Under the pieces are notes generated by a model, which saw nothing but the letters and a program-made list of their open reading frames with translations, did no database searches and had not been told where the DNA came from. The position numbers were made by a program, and so were the translations under genes. From Aquabacter sp965279295 (GTDB lineage: Bacteria > Pseudomonadota > Alphaproteobacteria > Rhizobiales > Xanthobacteraceae), in assembly GCA_965279295.1 (NCBI GenBank), contig CBDIHQ010000016.1: a DNA stretch of 64,000 nt; one strand, given 5' to 3'. Of this stretch, positions 62,622 to 64,000 are shown in pieces (within the stretch, counting starts at the first letter, position 1; the number at the start of each line of letters is the position of its first letter).

Positions 62622-63467
62622 TCAGGAAAGCTCCGTGCCCAAGGGCCATGCCAGAAAATCCGTGTGGCCGATGGTGCAGACGGTCTTGCCGCTTGCCCAT
62701 GAGGCGGCGACTTCCGGGCTGATCTGCCCGCTTTCCACCGCCGCATTGGCTGTCCCGAGCGCGAGGGCTTCAAGGAGGCCGGCGCGATCGGGGCCGACCT
62801 GCCACGGGCTGTCGGCGCGGGCGCTCTGGTAGCCGAGGGCGTGAAAGGCGGCCTCCAGGCGGTCGGAACAGGCATTGCCGAGCGCCGGGCCAAAGCCCTT
62901 GTCCTTTGCCTGATCGGCGCGGAACGCGGCGGCAATCGCCGCGTCGGCGGCATGTTCCGGCACCCAATGATCGCGGCCATCGCAGCTGAGCACGGTGAAG
63001 AACACGGCGCCGAGCCTCGCCACCTCCTCGGCGAATCCGTCGATGAAGCCTTGCGAGACAAGATCGAAGAACGCCGAGGCTGTGACCAGATCGGGCGCGG
63101 AACGGCCGATTTCCGCCAGCGAACACGAGAGATCCGCCTCTGCGAAATCGACGCTGATCCGGCGGCCTTCGTGCACAAGCTTCAGGCTTTCGCCGTCCGC
63201 CGCACTCTCGTCCGCCCAGGCGGCGAGGGCGATGCGGGCCTGCGCCAGAAGTGCGGGGTCGTAATCGAGTAGGCGCCAGTGCTGAACCGGGCCGAACAAA
63301 TGGGCTGAGGCGCGCAGGTTCGATCCCGTGCCGGCGCCGAGATCGACGATCCCCACGCTGTCACGTCCCGCCAGAAGGCGCCCAGCGCGGTCCGCCAGGT
63401 CCGAATTGCGGGCGCGGATGTCGGCGGGTTCACGAAGGGCGAGCCAGTGGGCGGAAAAGCCGGTCAT
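62622..63467 (-). CDS. Class I SAM-dependent methyltransferase-like protein
   Basis: A 281-aa protein with the SAM loop VGIVDLGAGTGSNLRASA (about 38-55), LLDYDPALLAQAR and the acidic DLVTASAFFDLVSQGFIDGFAEEVA segment. It is clearly a Rossmann methyltransferase; the target is unknown. Its ATG overlaps the stop of the upstream glycosyltransferase gene (ATGA), so the two are co-translated and may modify the same glycan or glycolipid. The end of the gene runs close to the repeat cluster. Confidence 0.88.
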   Translation of the reverse strand: MTGFSAHWLALREPADIRARNSDLADRAGRLLAGRDSVGIVDLGAGTGSNLRASAHLFGPVQHWRLLDYDPALLAQARIALAAWADESAADGESLKLVHEGRRISVDFAEADLSCSLAEIGRSAPDLVTASAFFDLVSQGFIDGFAEEVARLGAVFFTVLSCDGRDHWVPEHAADAAIAAAFRADQAKDKGFGPALGNACSDRLEAAFHALGYQSARADSPWQVGPDRAGLLEALALGTANAAVESGQISPEVAASWASGKTVCTIGHTDFLAWPLGTELS

Positions 63468-64000
63468 GCCACCACCTCTGCACGCCCGGCGGCCGCTTCG
63501 GTTCGCCCGGCAGTCCCCTGGTCTCGCTCGCCCATGGCCTTCAGCACATGCGCGATGCCCCGCGCGGTGTGCGACCATGAGGGAAGCCTCCGTCCCGCCG
63601 CGAATGCCGCATCCGCCAATCGACGGCGCGCGTCCGCATCGCTCAACAGGCCGCGCAGCGCGCCTTGGAGCGCCGCCGCATCGCCCGGCGGTACTTTCAC
63701 GCCGGCGCCCTCAGGCACCGTCTCGCCGGCAGCCCCGCCGGTGGTGCAGACCAGCGGGAGGCCCCGCCGCAAAGCTTCGGCGAGCACCATGCCATAGCCC
63801 TCATAGAGCGAGGGATGAACGAACAGGTCGGCGCTTTCATAAGCGCGCGCAAGTTGCTCGGGCGTGGCCGCACCGAACAGCTTGATGCGCTGGGACAGGC
63901 CGGCGGCGGCGATCCGATCGCGGACCTGATGGGCCTCCTCGGGGTCGAAATCGAGCCCGCCAATGATGGTGAGGGTCCACGGTAGGTCGCTCAAGGCGCT
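63464..64000 (-). CDS. Glycosyltransferase family 4 (GT-B), 3' part
   Basis: The gene is open to the right edge, so its start is outside the window. The visible 178 C-terminal residues show the GT-B second domain: LTIIGGLDFDPEEAHQVRDRIAAAGLSQRIKLFGA, ADLFVHPSLYEGYGMVLAEALRRGLPLVCTTGGAAGETV, where the EGYGM..EA acidic pair binds the nucleotide sugar. It transfers a sugar to an unknown acceptor. The downstream methyltransferase overlaps by 4 bp, indicating a shared operon. Confidence 0.92.
   Translation of the reverse strand, partial: SALSDLPWTLTIIGGLDFDPEEAHQVRDRIAAAGLSQRIKLFGAATPEQLARAYESADLFVHPSLYEGYGMVLAEALRRGLPLVCTTGGAAGETVPEGAGVKVPPGDAAALQGALRGLLSDADARRRLADAAFAAGRRLPSWSHTARGIAHVLKAMGERDQGTAGRTEAAAGRAEVVA

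Noticed and set aside
1..64000. tRNA, rRNA, CRISPR or mobile-element genes
   Set aside because: I scanned the gaps for cloverleaf-like segments, spaced direct repeats and transposase or integrase motifs and saw none; short or diverged tRNAs could be missed by eye.

Overview
The window looks like a chromosomal segment of a high-GC alphaproteobacterium, most likely a member of the Hyphomicrobiales (Rhizobiales) and possibly Xanthobacteraceae; the family level is inference. The order rests on the gene order divL-like kinase / tsaE-amgK / murU / addB / addA / trxA, the cluster ubiE-ubiB-coaBC-dut, a B12-dependent NrdJ, a MutL that keeps the endonuclease motif, and many gene neighbours that overlap by four bases (ATGA or GTGA). 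Almost everything is housekeeping or nutrient-scavenging DNA. I saw no phage, plasmid, insertion sequence, CRISPR array, rRNA or tRNA gene.

Layout. 1-1.8 kb: end of an aminoglycoside-phosphotransferase-like gene, then a two-subunit 3-oxoacid CoA-transferase with a clear terminator. 1.9-4.2 kb (minus): a frameshifted RibD-C/DHFR-like gene and a CocE/NonD hydrolase. 4.6-9.5 kb: a branched-chain-amino-acid-type ABC transporter whose second permease is fused to the first ATPase. 9.7-14.8 kb: a small GNAT protein, an orphan NMT1-type binding protein, a copper operon (DUF2946, then YcnI-PCuAC fusion), a small membrane protein and an ABC1 kinase-like protein. 14.8-19.6 kb: urate breakdown (uric acid permease, UraH, a PuuE-UraD fusion, allantoate amidohydrolase) around a divergent promoter with a perfect TTGGAA-N11-TTCCAA dyad. 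19.6-24.1 kb: a lipid kinase and a symporter-like hybrid histidine kinase.

24.7-30.4 kb: ubiE, ubiB, coaBC, dut, an Rrf2 regulator and cysK. 30.5-42.3 kb: a DivL-like pseudokinase with Tyr in place of the phospho-accepting His, TsaE-AmgK, MurU, AddB, AddA (frameshifted before its nuclease domain) and thioredoxin. 42.4-48.9 kb: a small unknown gene, mutL, and nrdJ behind two candidate NrdR boxes spaced 31 bp. 49-54 kb: an ABC-F protein, a Bug/TctC binding protein, MgtC, and a membrane protein carrying a predicted permuted NlpC/P60-like domain. 54-64 kb, mostly minus strand: gpmI, a Tat-exported metallo-beta-lactamase-fold protein, an AapJ-like binding protein, an L,D-transpeptidase, a thioesterase, an SDR, ribA, a reductase-only RibD homologue (plus strand), a methyltransferase and the end of a glycosyltransferase.

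Functional links: the tsaE-amgK/murU pair points to salvage of cell-wall sugars; addAB, mutL and nrdJ cover repair and dNTP supply; the urate genes cover 5-hydroxyisourate to ureidoglycine, but urate oxidase and xanthine dehydrogenase are not here. Two genes (the RibD-C-like gene and addA) carry an apparent one-base insertion in a run of five G/C, so sequencing error is a live explanation. I did not find a clearly new multi-gene system; the strongest less-explained items are the HdeD-like/cysteine-hydrolase fusion at 52.7-54.0 kb, the dyad in the urate promoter and the addA frameshift.
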